Below are positions 17,770 to 25,831 of a stretch of 64,000 bases of DNA, piece after piece. Positions within the stretch are counted from its first letter, which is position 1, and every line of letters starts with the position of its first letter. Below the pieces are notes generated by a model, which did not search any database, was not told where the DNA came from, and saw only the letters and a list, made by a program, of their open reading frames with translations. The DNA is from CAZRQL01 sp964602415 (lineage in GTDB: Bacteria > Bacteroidota > Bacteroidia > Cytophagales > Flammeovirgaceae), in contig CAZRQL010000001.1 of the NCBI GenBank assembly GCA_964602415.1, positions 62,001-126,000 on the forward strand. The letters run 5' to 3'. A program made the translations under genes and the position numbers.

Positions 17770-18696
17770 TTAATCTTGTTTTTTTATGCCAAATGTGCGC
17801 TGCAAGTTAAAACCAAAGTGTATGCCGCCATCTGCCCATGAAGTACGGGTTTCAGAAAGAAATAGCGCGTCACCCATACCTCTGGAGTTGCTGAATACAA
17901 GTTGAAAAACGTGCCCGCCGCTTTCTATTTCCCAGCCCAATGATATAGGCTCATAGATTCTGTTGATGCCCAGCAGTCGCTCTTGCTCACTTTTTTCAGA
18001 TTTTATATAGCTATCCGTAAAGAAGTAATAATCAGCAATCAACGACATGCGCTTGTTCACTTTCAAGCGTAAGCCTGTACCAACAACAAAGTGCGTGTTT
18101 TTTATTGATGAATTGGCAACCAGATTGCTGTGGTACACGCCCGGCATGAGTTGCAGGGAAATTCTTTCTCCCATTTTGCGGGCTATCAGTAGTTGGTGGG
18201 TGTAGCTCAGGTGATGGCGGGGCTGCAAACTTACTCCGGCAGGCACATAATTGAAAGCCTCCGAACCCCTGTAAAATAAGGCACTATAAAGCACCACAGA
18301 TATTGGAATGCCCGCTTCTTGCTGGCTTAGGATTTTGACTTTTTGGTAGAGATCGGCCATTTTTTCTTGGCTGGCTGTCGAAATCCCAACCGCCCAATTT
18401 TTTAGTATCCCATATTCAAACCCAAAGCGGGCATAAGCATTGTGAAGCCCGAAGTATTGTCTGGCTCCGGCATTAAGCGCGCCAAAACGGTGTTGTATAA
18501 AAAACTGCAATTCCCCAACAGGATGTAAATCAACTGTTTGTGCGTTTATTAGGCGAGAGCCTTTAAAAGTAGATAGCACTTCCTCTGTGTTTTTAGTAGT
18601 GCTTTTCAGAAGGTTTTCAAGACTCTGGTAGTCCTCGTTTTCTTGTGCATAGGACTTAACACAACAGAAAATTAGAACAAAGTATAGGATACGCAT
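17770..18696 (-). CDS. DUF5777-like outer membrane beta-barrel protein
   Basis: About 308 residues with a signal peptide (MRILYFVLIFCCVKSYAQ). After a short helical stretch comes FKGSRLINAQTVDL, then a run of strands with features such as FFIQHRFGALN, FGLHNAYARFGFEYG and LPHHLSY-like turns, matching the DUF5777 barrel family of Bacteroidota as I remember it. The ATG at 18696 is preferred to the upstream extension to 18777, which would add 27 non-signal residues and run into porP. In other genomes DUF5777 genes sit beside YceI or cytochrome genes, which is not the case here. Role unknown. Confidence 0.65.
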   Translation of the reverse strand: MRILYFVLIFCCVKSYAQENEDYQSLENLLKSTTKNTEEVLSTFKGSRLINAQTVDLHPVGELQFFIQHRFGALNAGARQYFGLHNAYARFGFEYGILKNWAVGISTASQEKMADLYQKVKILSQQEAGIPISVVLYSALFYRGSEAFNYVPAGVSLQPRHHLSYTHQLLIARKMGERISLQLMPGVYHSNLVANSSIKNTHFVVGTGLRLKVNKRMSLIADYYFFTDSYIKSEKSEQERLLGINRIYEPISLGWEIESGGHVFQLVFSNSRGMGDALFLSETRTSWADGGIHFGFNLQRTFGIKKQD

Positions 18697-18770
18697 TTTT
18701 TTGTAATTAATACAAGACAAATTTAAAATGTAAGCTTTGTTTTTGATTCTCCATTCAAATTTAAAATACC

Positions 18771-19769
18771 TTACCACATCTCTTGAGGCGACAAGATTCG
18801 GGGGTCATTTTGAAAACGCAAAGCCAAAATGACCTCGTGGCTACCGGAAAAGCCGTTTTGTAGAGCGATAAAAGTATAATCATAAGCGTAACCCAACGCC
18901 AAATGCTTATTTATATTAAATCCTGAAACAAAACCTAAAGACTCATTGATGCGGTAGGTTGCACCTATCCATGCGGTTTCTGCCCAAACAAATTTCATGG
19001 TAATATCACAACTCAAAGGGGTGTTTCTGATTCGCTTGAGTAGCACCGAAGGTGCCAAGGCATATTCTTTGCTCAAATGATACTTATATCTGGCCAGTAA
19101 CGCCAAGTCACTTATTCTAAAACTATTTGATTCTACTTGTGCCGTTGCAAAGTTGATGTTTGGGTCAATCATTCGGGTCGAAGAAAACCCCAAAAGAAAA
19201 TCTTGCGAGTACAGCGAAATACCCAAATGGATATTGGGGGCCATTACTTGGGTGGCAGTTTTGGGGATAGAAGGGTCATTGGGTTGGTCGGTGGTAACTT
19301 TTGACAAATCGTAAGAGCCTAAGGCAAGTGCTCCTCCGGCTGAAATGCTCCATTGGTTGTTGAGAGGTTGGTGGTAGGCATAGCTAAGTTCTGCACCGGT
19401 GTAGCCAACAGCACCCGAGCGGTCGGCCATGGCCACAAAGCCCAGTCCATGGTGGGCGACATCATTGTTGTATTTGTTGTGGTTGCCGCGATAGAAGAGT
19501 TTGTGGTTGCGATGGCGCACATTGATATGGTTGTCGTGGTGTGCTTTGCCAATAGGAGCATGAAGCGATACATAAGACGTACGGGGCGAGCCTTCAAAGC
19601 CGCTCCATTGGTGTCTGTGTGAAATCCTCGCCTCTGCATCGTTGTCTATACCGGCAACGGCAGGGTTGAGAATGAAGTAGTTGGTCATGTATTGGCTGAA
19701 TTGAGGCCGCCCTACTTGGCCTTGTACCCAGCCTGAAAAAACACAAAAAATAAGTATAAGTCTTTGCAT
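18771..19769 (-). CDS. PorP/SprF family type IX secretion outer membrane protein
   Basis: A 332-residue protein with a signal peptide (MQRLILIFCVFSGWVQGQ) and the family start PQFSQYMTNYFILNPAVAGI, followed by about a dozen strands (YAYHQPLNNQWSISAGG, FKVWA-type turns, LGYAYDYT, HEVILALRF). PorP/SprF proteins work with T9SS or with surface adhesins such as SprB. An unusual histidine/asparagine-rich stretch lies at about residues 75-110 (KAHHDNHINVRHRNHK to NDVAHHG), where relatives usually have a short loop. It may be metal-binding or a low-complexity insertion. No adhesin gene is adjacent. Confidence 0.85.
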   Translation of the reverse strand: MQRLILIFCVFSGWVQGQVGRPQFSQYMTNYFILNPAVAGIDNDAEARISHRHQWSGFEGSPRTSYVSLHAPIGKAHHDNHINVRHRNHKLFYRGNHNKYNNDVAHHGLGFVAMADRSGAVGYTGAELSYAYHQPLNNQWSISAGGALALGSYDLSKVTTDQPNDPSIPKTATQVMAPNIHLGISLYSQDFLLGFSSTRMIDPNINFATAQVESNSFRISDLALLARYKYHLSKEYALAPSVLLKRIRNTPLSCDITMKFVWAETAWIGATYRINESLGFVSGFNINKHLALGYAYDYTFIALQNGFSGSHEVILALRFQNDPRILSPQEMW

Positions 19770-19774
19770 AATCT

Positions 19775-19790
19775 TTTGAACTTATTCAAA
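19775..19790. promoter_or_regulatory. Small inverted repeat just upstream of the PorP start
   Basis: TTTGAA and TTCAAA separated by four bases, 5 nt before the ATG at 19769. It could be an operator or simply a leader hairpin of the PorP mRNA. Confidence 0.3.
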
Positions 19791-19817
19791 GACAGCTATC
19801 AAGTGGCACATGTGAAG

Positions 19818-19894
19818 CCAATCCCTCAGTTTGGATTCTTAGTATCTATTTCTTTGATGTGTTACCATGTTGGGCACATCAAACTAAGGATTGG
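19818..19894. repeat. Nested inverted repeat between PBP1A and PorP genes
   Basis: The right arm is continuous: CACATCAAA (19875-19883), CTAAG (19884-19888), GATTGG (19889-19894). The left arm holds the three complements in mirror order but spread out: CCAATC (19818-19823), CTTAG (19838-19842) and TTTGATGTG (19853-19861). The inner stem is nine perfect pairs around a 13-nt loop. There is no T-run, so it is not a standard terminator. Confidence 0.5.
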
Positions 19895-19910
19895 TATTTT
19901 GATGAGCCAT

Positions 19911-22214
19911 TTACTCATTGTAATTTCTTCTCCTTATGAAGTTCGTGGTATCTTGTGTTATGATTTCGCGTTCGTATTTTTCACAGTTGAGTTCCAGATT
20001 AAAGCCGCCTGCTGGTTTGGGGAAAGGTCCTTTGCGATAAGGCAACCTTTTATCTGCATACACTTTTTCGGTAAAAGAAGCGAAAGCCGGCATGGCTTGT
20101 CTTGCCCCTTGTCCGTATTGGATGGAGCGAAAGTGCACACTTCTGTCATAAGCCCCGCTCCACACCCCTGTAACCAAATCTTTTGTGATGCCAATAAACC
20201 AAGCGTCCGAGTAGTTTGAAGTAGTGCCGGTTTTGCCACCAACTTCTTGCTTGATACCGTCTTCACTTTTTATGAAGTTGTAGTTGTGCAGTCCCAGTGC
20301 TGTACCACCTTTTTCTTCGGTGGCTCCTCTGAGCATGTAGGTCATGGCGTAAGCGGTCTCTTCACTGAGTGACTCCACAGTTTGGGGGGTAAATCGAACC
20401 AATTCTTTGCCGTATTGGTCTTCTATTTTTAGCAAGTAGATGGGCTGCGTCCAAGTACCTCCATTGACAAATGTACTGTATGCTCCCACCATATCAATAA
20501 GCAAAACATCGCTCGTTCCCAGAGAGATGGCAGGTACGGGGTCAAGCGGTGTCGTGATGCCAAATTTATTTTTTGCATAATCTACCACAATAGCCGATCC
20601 TTTCAGGCCATCTGCCGCTCCCTGAGACAGGGCTTTGATGAGTGAGGCGGATATGGTGTTGATAGAACGCCCCATAGCTTGTCGCAAGGTATAAGTTTGG
20701 TAGGAGTAGCCGTCAGAGTTGTTGGGTGTCCAGGTGGTCCCGTTGGGGTTTTGGAAGGTGATAGGAGCATCTTTTACTTGGTAGCACGGGTCAAAACGCA
20801 TCATCTCAATAGCCACCGAATAAATAATCGGTTTAAAGGTAGAGCCCGGCTGGCGAGCACCCTGTTTGACGTTGTCATATTGGAAGTATTTGTGATTGAT
20901 ACCACCTACCCATGCTTTGACATGACCGGTTTTAGGCTCCATACTCACCAAAGCGCAATGCAAAAAGTGTTTGTAATAACGAACTGAATCATAAGGCGAA
21001 AGAATAGTATCCACTTCAAAATTCGGGTGATTCCATGAAAAAACAGTCATTTTTACGGGCTTTTTCATTTCATTGTCCACACGCAGGGCATCGTCTCCAT
21101 ATTTTTCTACCAGGTACTTATAACGAGCACTTTGTGTCAGCGCAGAGGTAAGTACCGATTTTATTTCTTGGAAATTTTCATTTACCCATGGATTTCTTCC
21201 TTTCCAGTGCTCAAAAAAGAGAGCTTGTTGTTTTTTCATGTGGGCAGTAACGGCCTCTTCGGCGTAGCGTTGCATTCGCGAGTCAATGGTGGTATAAATC
21301 TTCAAGCCATCGGCAAAAAGATCATAGCCATTTTCTTTGCACCACTTCAAAATATCTTCCCTCACCACGCTTCTAAAATAGGTTGCCAAACCTTGGTTGT
21401 GGCTATCTACTCTAAGTTTTTCTATTCCGAGCGGGAGTTTTTGCAGTGAGTCTCGAGTCTGAGAGGTGATAAAACTGTACTTGTACATCTGCTCAATCAC
21501 GGTGTTTCTTCGTGATAGCGCGCGTTCAGGTTGTTTAATGGGGCTGTAATAAGAAGGGCCTTTGAGCAAGCCCACCAACAAAGCGGCTTGGGGAATGGTG
21601 AGTTGGTCGGGGGTAGTATTGAAATAAGTTTTTGCCGCGACTTTAATGCCAAAAGCCAAGTTTCCGAAGTCCACTGTGTTGAAATACATGGTCATGATTT
21701 CCTCTTTGGTGTAAGACCTTTCAATCCTCACTGCCAGTATCCACTCTTTGATTTTGGTAAAAACAGTTCCTGCCGCGCCCTTTATTCGGCCTCTGTACAT
21801 TTCTTGGCGGGTGTTGAAAAGGTTTTTGGCTAATTGTTGAGAAATAGTTGATGCCCCCCGCTTTTGAAAAGTAATGAGGTAATAAGGAATTGAGAGCATA
21901 CCTACCAAGTCAATGCCCGAGTGTTCTTTGAAACGGATGTCTTCGGTTGCCAGTAGGGCGTTTTTGACGTTGCGAGAGATTTCGTCATATTCTATCGGAG
22001 AGCGGTTGGCACGGAAGTATTTCCCCAACTCAACCCCATCAAGAGAATACAAAACAGAAGCTACTTCAGACTTTGGATTTTCTAACTCTGTTAAGTCAGG
22101 CATACCCCCAAACAAACCAAACCAATTTCCCTGAACCGCTATGATCAGTACCACCGAAAACAGCAGCGAACCATAGAAAAATGACCATGATAGTTTAATT
22201 AGCTTTGAGTACAT
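19911..22214 (-). CDS. mrcA: Penicillin-binding protein 1A (bifunctional transglycosylase/transpeptidase)
   Basis: A 767-residue class A PBP. One N-terminal membrane helix (about 10-33) is followed by a GT51 transglycosylase domain (about 65-245) with EDIRFKEHSGID (catalytic Glu) and RGASTISQQLAKN, then a linker and a transpeptidase domain (about 400-720) with the active-site serine in GSTFKPIIYS, SIN, and KTGTTSNYSD. It polymerises and cross-links peptidoglycan in the periplasm. Length and motif order are normal for PBP1A of Bacteroidota. A TATATTTG -7 element lies at 22238-22245 upstream. Nothing suggests loss of function. Confidence 0.93.
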   Translation of the reverse strand: MYSKLIKLSWSFFYGSLLFSVVLIIAVQGNWFGLFGGMPDLTELENPKSEVASVLYSLDGVELGKYFRANRSPIEYDEISRNVKNALLATEDIRFKEHSGIDLVGMLSIPYYLITFQKRGASTISQQLAKNLFNTRQEMYRGRIKGAAGTVFTKIKEWILAVRIERSYTKEEIMTMYFNTVDFGNLAFGIKVAAKTYFNTTPDQLTIPQAALLVGLLKGPSYYSPIKQPERALSRRNTVIEQMYKYSFITSQTRDSLQKLPLGIEKLRVDSHNQGLATYFRSVVREDILKWCKENGYDLFADGLKIYTTIDSRMQRYAEEAVTAHMKKQQALFFEHWKGRNPWVNENFQEIKSVLTSALTQSARYKYLVEKYGDDALRVDNEMKKPVKMTVFSWNHPNFEVDTILSPYDSVRYYKHFLHCALVSMEPKTGHVKAWVGGINHKYFQYDNVKQGARQPGSTFKPIIYSVAIEMMRFDPCYQVKDAPITFQNPNGTTWTPNNSDGYSYQTYTLRQAMGRSINTISASLIKALSQGAADGLKGSAIVVDYAKNKFGITTPLDPVPAISLGTSDVLLIDMVGAYSTFVNGGTWTQPIYLLKIEDQYGKELVRFTPQTVESLSEETAYAMTYMLRGATEEKGGTALGLHNYNFIKSEDGIKQEVGGKTGTTSNYSDAWFIGITKDLVTGVWSGAYDRSVHFRSIQYGQGARQAMPAFASFTEKVYADKRLPYRKGPFPKPAGGFNLELNCEKYEREIITQDTTNFIRRRNYNE

Positions 22215-22237
22215 ACCCCGAACGTAGATGTTTTATG

Positions 22238-22245
22238 CAAATATA
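22238..22245 (-). promoter_or_regulatory. -7 element for mrcA
   Basis: Reads TATATTTG on the minus strand, an exact TAnnTTTG match, 23 nt before the mrcA ATG. The -33 box is not clear. Confidence 0.4.
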
Positions 22246-22493
22246 AGCCTAAACATTCCATAAGAATACCATGCTTCAATTCCTATGGAATTGTTATATC
22301 AAGATAAAAACCTTTTCAAGTAGTAATCCTATTGAATCTGTTTCCCAGAAGAAGTTTATCCCGGATTAAGCATTAGAAAAACTTCTGTTGCGCAATCATA
22401 AATTACTTATGCGTACAAACGGGGCACACTTGATTTTTTTGATTACAGGCAACAAATCCAAAGCACAGAACCATGCGCTTTAAAATTAGACAC

Positions 22494-22501
22494 TATTTTT
22501 G
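22494..22501 (+). promoter_or_regulatory. -7 element for the nosL-like/fluC pair
   Basis: TATTTTTG, an exact TAnnTTTG match, 24 nt before the ATG at 22526. No good TTTG -33 box is seen 17-20 nt upstream. Confidence 0.4.
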
Positions 22502-22525
22502 TGCAATATTTTAGTAAAAAATAAC

Positions 22526-22966
22526 ATGCGAAAAATCGTATTATTTTCTCTGTTGATAGCGGGTTGTTCCAAAAATCAAACTGTTAAAAATCAAGATTCT
22601 TTCCCTCCTGACTGCTACCATTGCGGGATGGACATAGAGGCTTTCAAAAACTTTAGTGCCAAGGCAGAAGGGAAAGAAAAGTATAGTTTTTGCTCCAACC
22701 GCTGTCTTTTTACTTCCTTGCTTATTTCCGGTCTTGATGCTCGCGATAAAATCTATGTTATGGATTACTACACGCAGACAGAGATTGATGGTAAAAAGGC
22801 TTTTTATGTAGTAGGAGGAGATACACCCGGCCCGATGGGAAAAGATATTTTTAGTTTTCAGACACTCGAATCTGCCAAGGCTTACAGTGAGGAACATGCC
22901 GGTGAACAGGTTGTTGGTTTTGCTCAGGTAGATAAAGAAATACTCAAATCAGTGCTTTCTCAATGA
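22526..22966 (+). CDS. NosL-like copper-binding lipoprotein
   Basis: About 146 residues. A lipoprotein signal ends at LIAGC, and the mature part has CYHCGMDI, YSFCSNRC, the KIYVMDYYTQTEIDG segment, AFYVVGGDTPGPMG and a terminal SAKAYSEEHAGEQVVGF, which together fit the NosL/accessory copper-chaperone family. NosL binds Cu(I) for nitrous oxide reductase, but no nos genes are in view, so this copy may serve another copper enzyme. The start is ATG 22526 rather than the TTG at 22499, which overlaps the promoter. Its stop overlaps the fluC start by 4 nt. Confidence 0.75.
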   Translation: MRKIVLFSLLIAGCSKNQTVKNQDSFPPDCYHCGMDIEAFKNFSAKAEGKEKYSFCSNRCLFTSLLISGLDARDKIYVMDYYTQTEIDGKKAFYVVGGDTPGPMGKDIFSFQTLESAKAYSEEHAGEQVVGFAQVDKEILKSVLSQ

Positions 22967-23322
22967 AATTTTGGCTCTTAGTTTTTTTGGGAGGGGGTTT
23001 GGGGAGTTTGTGTAGAGCGGCTTTGTCAATGTGGTTCAATGGATTGCACTGGATTCCGGCAGGCACTTTCATAGCTAATCTCACAGCATGTTTCTTACTG
23101 GGTTTTGCTGTTGAATGGGTAAAAGGCGCGGAGGCAAGGTGGTTTTGGGCGGTAGGTTTTTGCGGAGGGTTCAGCACTTTTTCGACATTTTCCTTAGAAA
23201 CTTATGTACTTTGGGAAAAAGGGCAATACATACAAGGGATGCTGTACGCAACCTTTAGTTTTCTTGCTTGTTTGATAGCTCTTAGTTTGGGATTGATAGG
23301 TGGAAAATACTTTCAAACTTGA
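22963..23322 (+). CDS. fluC: Fluoride channel FluC/CrcB
   Basis: A 119-residue protein with four membrane helices and the family signatures GGGLGSLCRA near the N-terminus, PAGTFIANLTACFLLG (the TxxxN segment), and GFCGGFSTFSTFSLE with the central Na+/fluoride-lining phenylalanines. FluC works as a dual-topology dimer that exports toxic fluoride. Length is normal. The ATG overlaps the nosL-like stop by 4 nt, so the two are translated together, an unusual pairing. No fluoride riboswitch is recognisable upstream. Confidence 0.92.
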   Translation: MKFWLLVFLGGGLGSLCRAALSMWFNGLHWIPAGTFIANLTACFLLGFAVEWVKGAEARWFWAVGFCGGFSTFSTFSLETYVLWEKGQYIQGMLYATFSFLACLIALSLGLIGGKYFQT

Positions 23323-23323
23323 T

Positions 23324-23497
23324 TTATTGAGCCTTACGCAGGGCTTCAATTTTCATTGCTATTTCTTCGGCCTCTGCTCGCTTAATATCAGATGCCTTTC
23401 TGTCTGTGGTGGAGAGTTGGTAAGACTCTTGCATCAACTTTTCATATTGCTTTTTGAGTTTTTCCAGTTCAGATGGTTTTTTGAATAAATTAAACAT
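23324..23497 (-). CDS. Lacal_2735 family small protein
   Basis: A 57-residue ORF from ATG 23497 to TAA 23324. It reads MFNLFKKPSELEKLKKQYE, then LMQESYQLSTTDRKASD, and ends in a charged helix (EEIAMKIEALRKAQ). This matches the small coiled-coil Lacal_2735/DUF6435 family widespread in Bacteroidota. Function unknown; probably cytoplasmic and helical. It is convergent with fluC, with one base between the two stops. Short genes like this are often missed by length cut-offs. Confidence 0.75.
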   Translation of the reverse strand: MFNLFKKPSELEKLKKQYEKLMQESYQLSTTDRKASDIKRAEAEEIAMKIEALRKAQ

Positions 23498-23574
23498 ATA
23501 TTTATTGGTTTGATAAATGATAATTTTCTAATATATTGCTTTACTATCGTCATTAAGACGAGAGGTTGATTTGT

Positions 23575-24744
23575 ATGTCCAAAGAAATCCAGAATCTTTA
23601 CGAATTATTTGAACTCCCCGCTTTTTCGAGTACCGAGGCTGTCAAAGAAGCCTACCGAAAGATGGCCTTACGTTATCATCCTGACCGCAATCCCAACAAC
23701 CTTGATGCGGAAGATTACTTTAAGCGAATTACTTTGGCGTATCAAATTTTGTCCAGCCCTGAGAAAAAACTTGCTTACGATTTTCAGCTCCGCAATAATC
23801 AGCATGCCCAAGCACCCTTAAACAGCCCCAGTTATACTGAGGAGACTTCTCAAAAAGATGGTCTTGAGGATTTTAAAATAGGATTGGTATTGATTGCCCT
23901 TATCGTCGTCGCAATTATCTATTTTTCTTATCGCCCCAATCAAAAAGGCAAAGAATACCAAAAACAAAAGGCAGAAAGATTCACAAAATATTTCTCCAAA
24001 TCTAAGGATTTATTCGATGCCCATAAATTTAGGGAGGCTCTTTTGGCACTCAGATTTGGCAGTTTGGAACTGACAGACAGTCTTTCGACCTCTTTTATTA
24101 TCAAGACAGAATACAACGATATAGATGGGTTTTATAGGTCGCAACTTCAGCAATACGCACTTGATTTTGAGCAAGAAAAACTCTTTGACAGTGCGGCAAT
24201 TTGTTACACGGTGTTGGCCGAATTTTATCCTCTCAAGCGGTTTGATTGGTTGCTCAAGGCGGTTAGCATGTTTAGGATGGCTCACGACTTAGACAATGCG
24301 CTGGCTGTTTTGGCTGAGGCAGACAAAGACCAAGACCCTTACATCAGCTATGTAATGGCACAAATTATTCATGTTGACCGTCAGAGTCCCACAGAAGCAC
24401 TGGCTTTTTATGACGAGGCGGTTCGCCGTATTACGCAAGATTATTCCGCTATTTACGGGCGAGCCTTTATGCTGGTAATGAGACCTGAAAAAGTACCTGA
24501 CTTCCACTACGATATCAACTTGGGCAGGGCAGCAGCCCGTATGGAACTGGGAAAATATGATTTGGCACTACAAGACTGCAAATGGTGCATTTTTCTCAGA
24601 CCCCAAAACCCCGGGGCGTACTTGGTTCGTGCCCATATCTACTCACAGTTGGGCAAAAAACAAGAGGCTTGTGCTGATTTTCAAAAAGGCAGAAATATGG
24701 CTACTGAGGCTGAACGCAACTATTTTATGCAGATGTGCGAATAG
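23575..24744 (+). CDS. J-domain / transmembrane / TPR protein
   Basis: About 389 residues. An N-terminal J-domain (residues about 5-70) contains the HPD triad in LRYHPDRNPNN, needed to stimulate DnaK. A membrane helix follows (about 100-120, IGLVLIALIVVAIIYF), then a long helical region with TPR-like repeats (about 125-389, e.g. DLALQDCKWCIFLRPQNPGAYLVRAHIYSQLGKKQEACADFQKG). The J-domain would face the cytoplasm and the TPR part the periplasm. The start is ATG 23575; the TTG at 23566 adds only three residues. It probably recruits DnaK to the inner membrane, but a client is not evident. Confidence 0.8.
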   Translation: MSKEIQNLYELFELPAFSSTEAVKEAYRKMALRYHPDRNPNNLDAEDYFKRITLAYQILSSPEKKLAYDFQLRNNQHAQAPLNSPSYTEETSQKDGLEDFKIGLVLIALIVVAIIYFSYRPNQKGKEYQKQKAERFTKYFSKSKDLFDAHKFREALLALRFGSLELTDSLSTSFIIKTEYNDIDGFYRSQLQQYALDFEQEKLFDSAAICYTVLAEFYPLKRFDWLLKAVSMFRMAHDLDNALAVLAEADKDQDPYISYVMAQIIHVDRQSPTEALAFYDEAVRRITQDYSAIYGRAFMLVMRPEKVPDFHYDINLGRAAARMELGKYDLALQDCKWCIFLRPQNPGAYLVRAHIYSQLGKKQEACADFQKGRNMATEAERNYFMQMCE

Positions 24745-24746
24745 CC

Positions 24747-25739
24747 CTAAAGCTTCAACAGAATAAAAACAGGTAAGTGGTCGCTGTAGCCGTTTATGAA
24801 CTTACCCATCGAAAAAGTCCTAAAGGGCTGCCCTTTGTATTGCCCATCTTTATTGAAGAGGTATTCTGCGCGGAAAATGCGGGCTGACTTGTCTATGTAG
24901 GTGGCAGTCTCATTTTTTTTGAGCATGGATTGGGTGATGATGATTTGGTCAAAAAGATTCCAAGCTCCGTTGTAGGCCAGCGTCCCGTGACCTTGTTTAA
25001 ATAGCTCAAAAAGAGGGTTGTAGAGCGTTTCGGGTTTTAGTTTTTTGCCTACATCGGCGTTGAGGTGTTTTTTTACGCTGGCGTTGCTGGGGTCGTCGTT
25101 TAAGTCTCCCATGATGGCTATTTTAGCAGCGGGGAAGTTCGCCACCAGTGAGTCCACCAAAAAGCGGACGGTTTTTCCCGCAGCCGCCCGTGCATCCTCT
25201 TTGCCTCCCCTCCTCGATGGCCAGTGGTTGACAATCACTGTCAAGGTGTCTTTCCCTGCAAAAAGTCCTCGCACCACTAAGTGGTCTCTGGTTTTGAAGC
25301 GTGGGTTTTCATCATAAAATCTCAATTTATATGGAAAGGCTTCAAAAGGCTTGAAAATTTGTGGTTTGTAGAGTAGTGCTACGTCCACCCCTCTGGGGTC
25401 AGGTGAGTCAAAATGGACGATTTGGTATTTTCTATTTGCAAGAGCGGGGGTTTTCACCAAATCCTCCAGCACCCTGCGGTTTTCGACTTCGCAAACCCCC
25501 AATATATCGGGGTTCATATCGGCGATAACTTGTGCCATGTTGGCAAGTTTTTTTGTGTACCGCTCTTGTGTCCATTCGTTGGCACCTTGAGGCAAAAACT
25601 CGCTGTCGTCTATCGTCGGATCATCTTCGGTATCAAAAAGATTTTCTAAGTTGTAAAAACCTAAAACAGCATACCCGGATTGTGAATAACTTATTGATTT
25701 ACAATACAAAAAAACTGCAAATAAGAGAGCGATTCGCAT
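24747..25739 (-). CDS. Secreted endonuclease/exonuclease/phosphatase family protein
   Basis: A 330-residue protein with a signal peptide (MRIALLFAVFLYCKSISYSQ). It carries EEP-fold motifs: FYNLENLFDTED, the metal ligand in VCEVENR, the RGVDVALLY segment, NHWPSRRGG, GDLNDDPSN and the terminal catalytic SDHLPV. Relatives include secreted nucleases and phosphodiesterases; the substrate cannot be told apart from sequence. The 3' end faces the J-domain gene with two bases between stops. The gene is divergent from the MTA nucleosidase gene. Confidence 0.85.
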   Translation of the reverse strand: MRIALLFAVFLYCKSISYSQSGYAVLGFYNLENLFDTEDDPTIDDSEFLPQGANEWTQERYTKKLANMAQVIADMNPDILGVCEVENRRVLEDLVKTPALANRKYQIVHFDSPDPRGVDVALLYKPQIFKPFEAFPYKLRFYDENPRFKTRDHLVVRGLFAGKDTLTVIVNHWPSRRGGKEDARAAAGKTVRFLVDSLVANFPAAKIAIMGDLNDDPSNASVKKHLNADVGKKLKPETLYNPLFELFKQGHGTLAYNGAWNLFDQIIITQSMLKKNETATYIDKSARIFRAEYLFNKDGQYKGQPFRTFSMGKFINGYSDHLPVFILLKL

Positions 25740-25831
25740 AAACTTTGTTTTTTTAACTGCAATTTAGCTATTTGCAGGGCTGAAAAATTGTATTTAAAAC
25801 CATTTCTTTAAAAGTTCATTTTGAATTAATA

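Larger units (their letters stand above)
22215..22525. other. Divergent intergenic region between mrcA and the nosL-like gene
   Basis: No gene is seen. It holds a minus-strand -7 element for mrcA (22238-22245), a short stem CAATTCC/GGAATTG at 22277-22293 with a 3-nt loop, a longer inverted repeat AGAAGTTT (22350-22357) and AAACTTCT (22379-22386) with a 21-nt loop, and a plus-strand TATTTTTG at 22494-22501. Despite a downstream fluoride channel gene, nothing matching the fluoride riboswitch core is visible. Confidence 0.5.

Noticed and set aside
19353..19622. Val/Ala-rich plus-strand frame opposite the PorP His-rich stretch
   Set aside because: Produced by the complement of His/Asn codons in the PorP gene.
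22380..22525. Possible fluoride riboswitch before the nosL-fluC pair
   Set aside because: The conserved core and pseudoknot pattern could not be found; only simple stems are visible.
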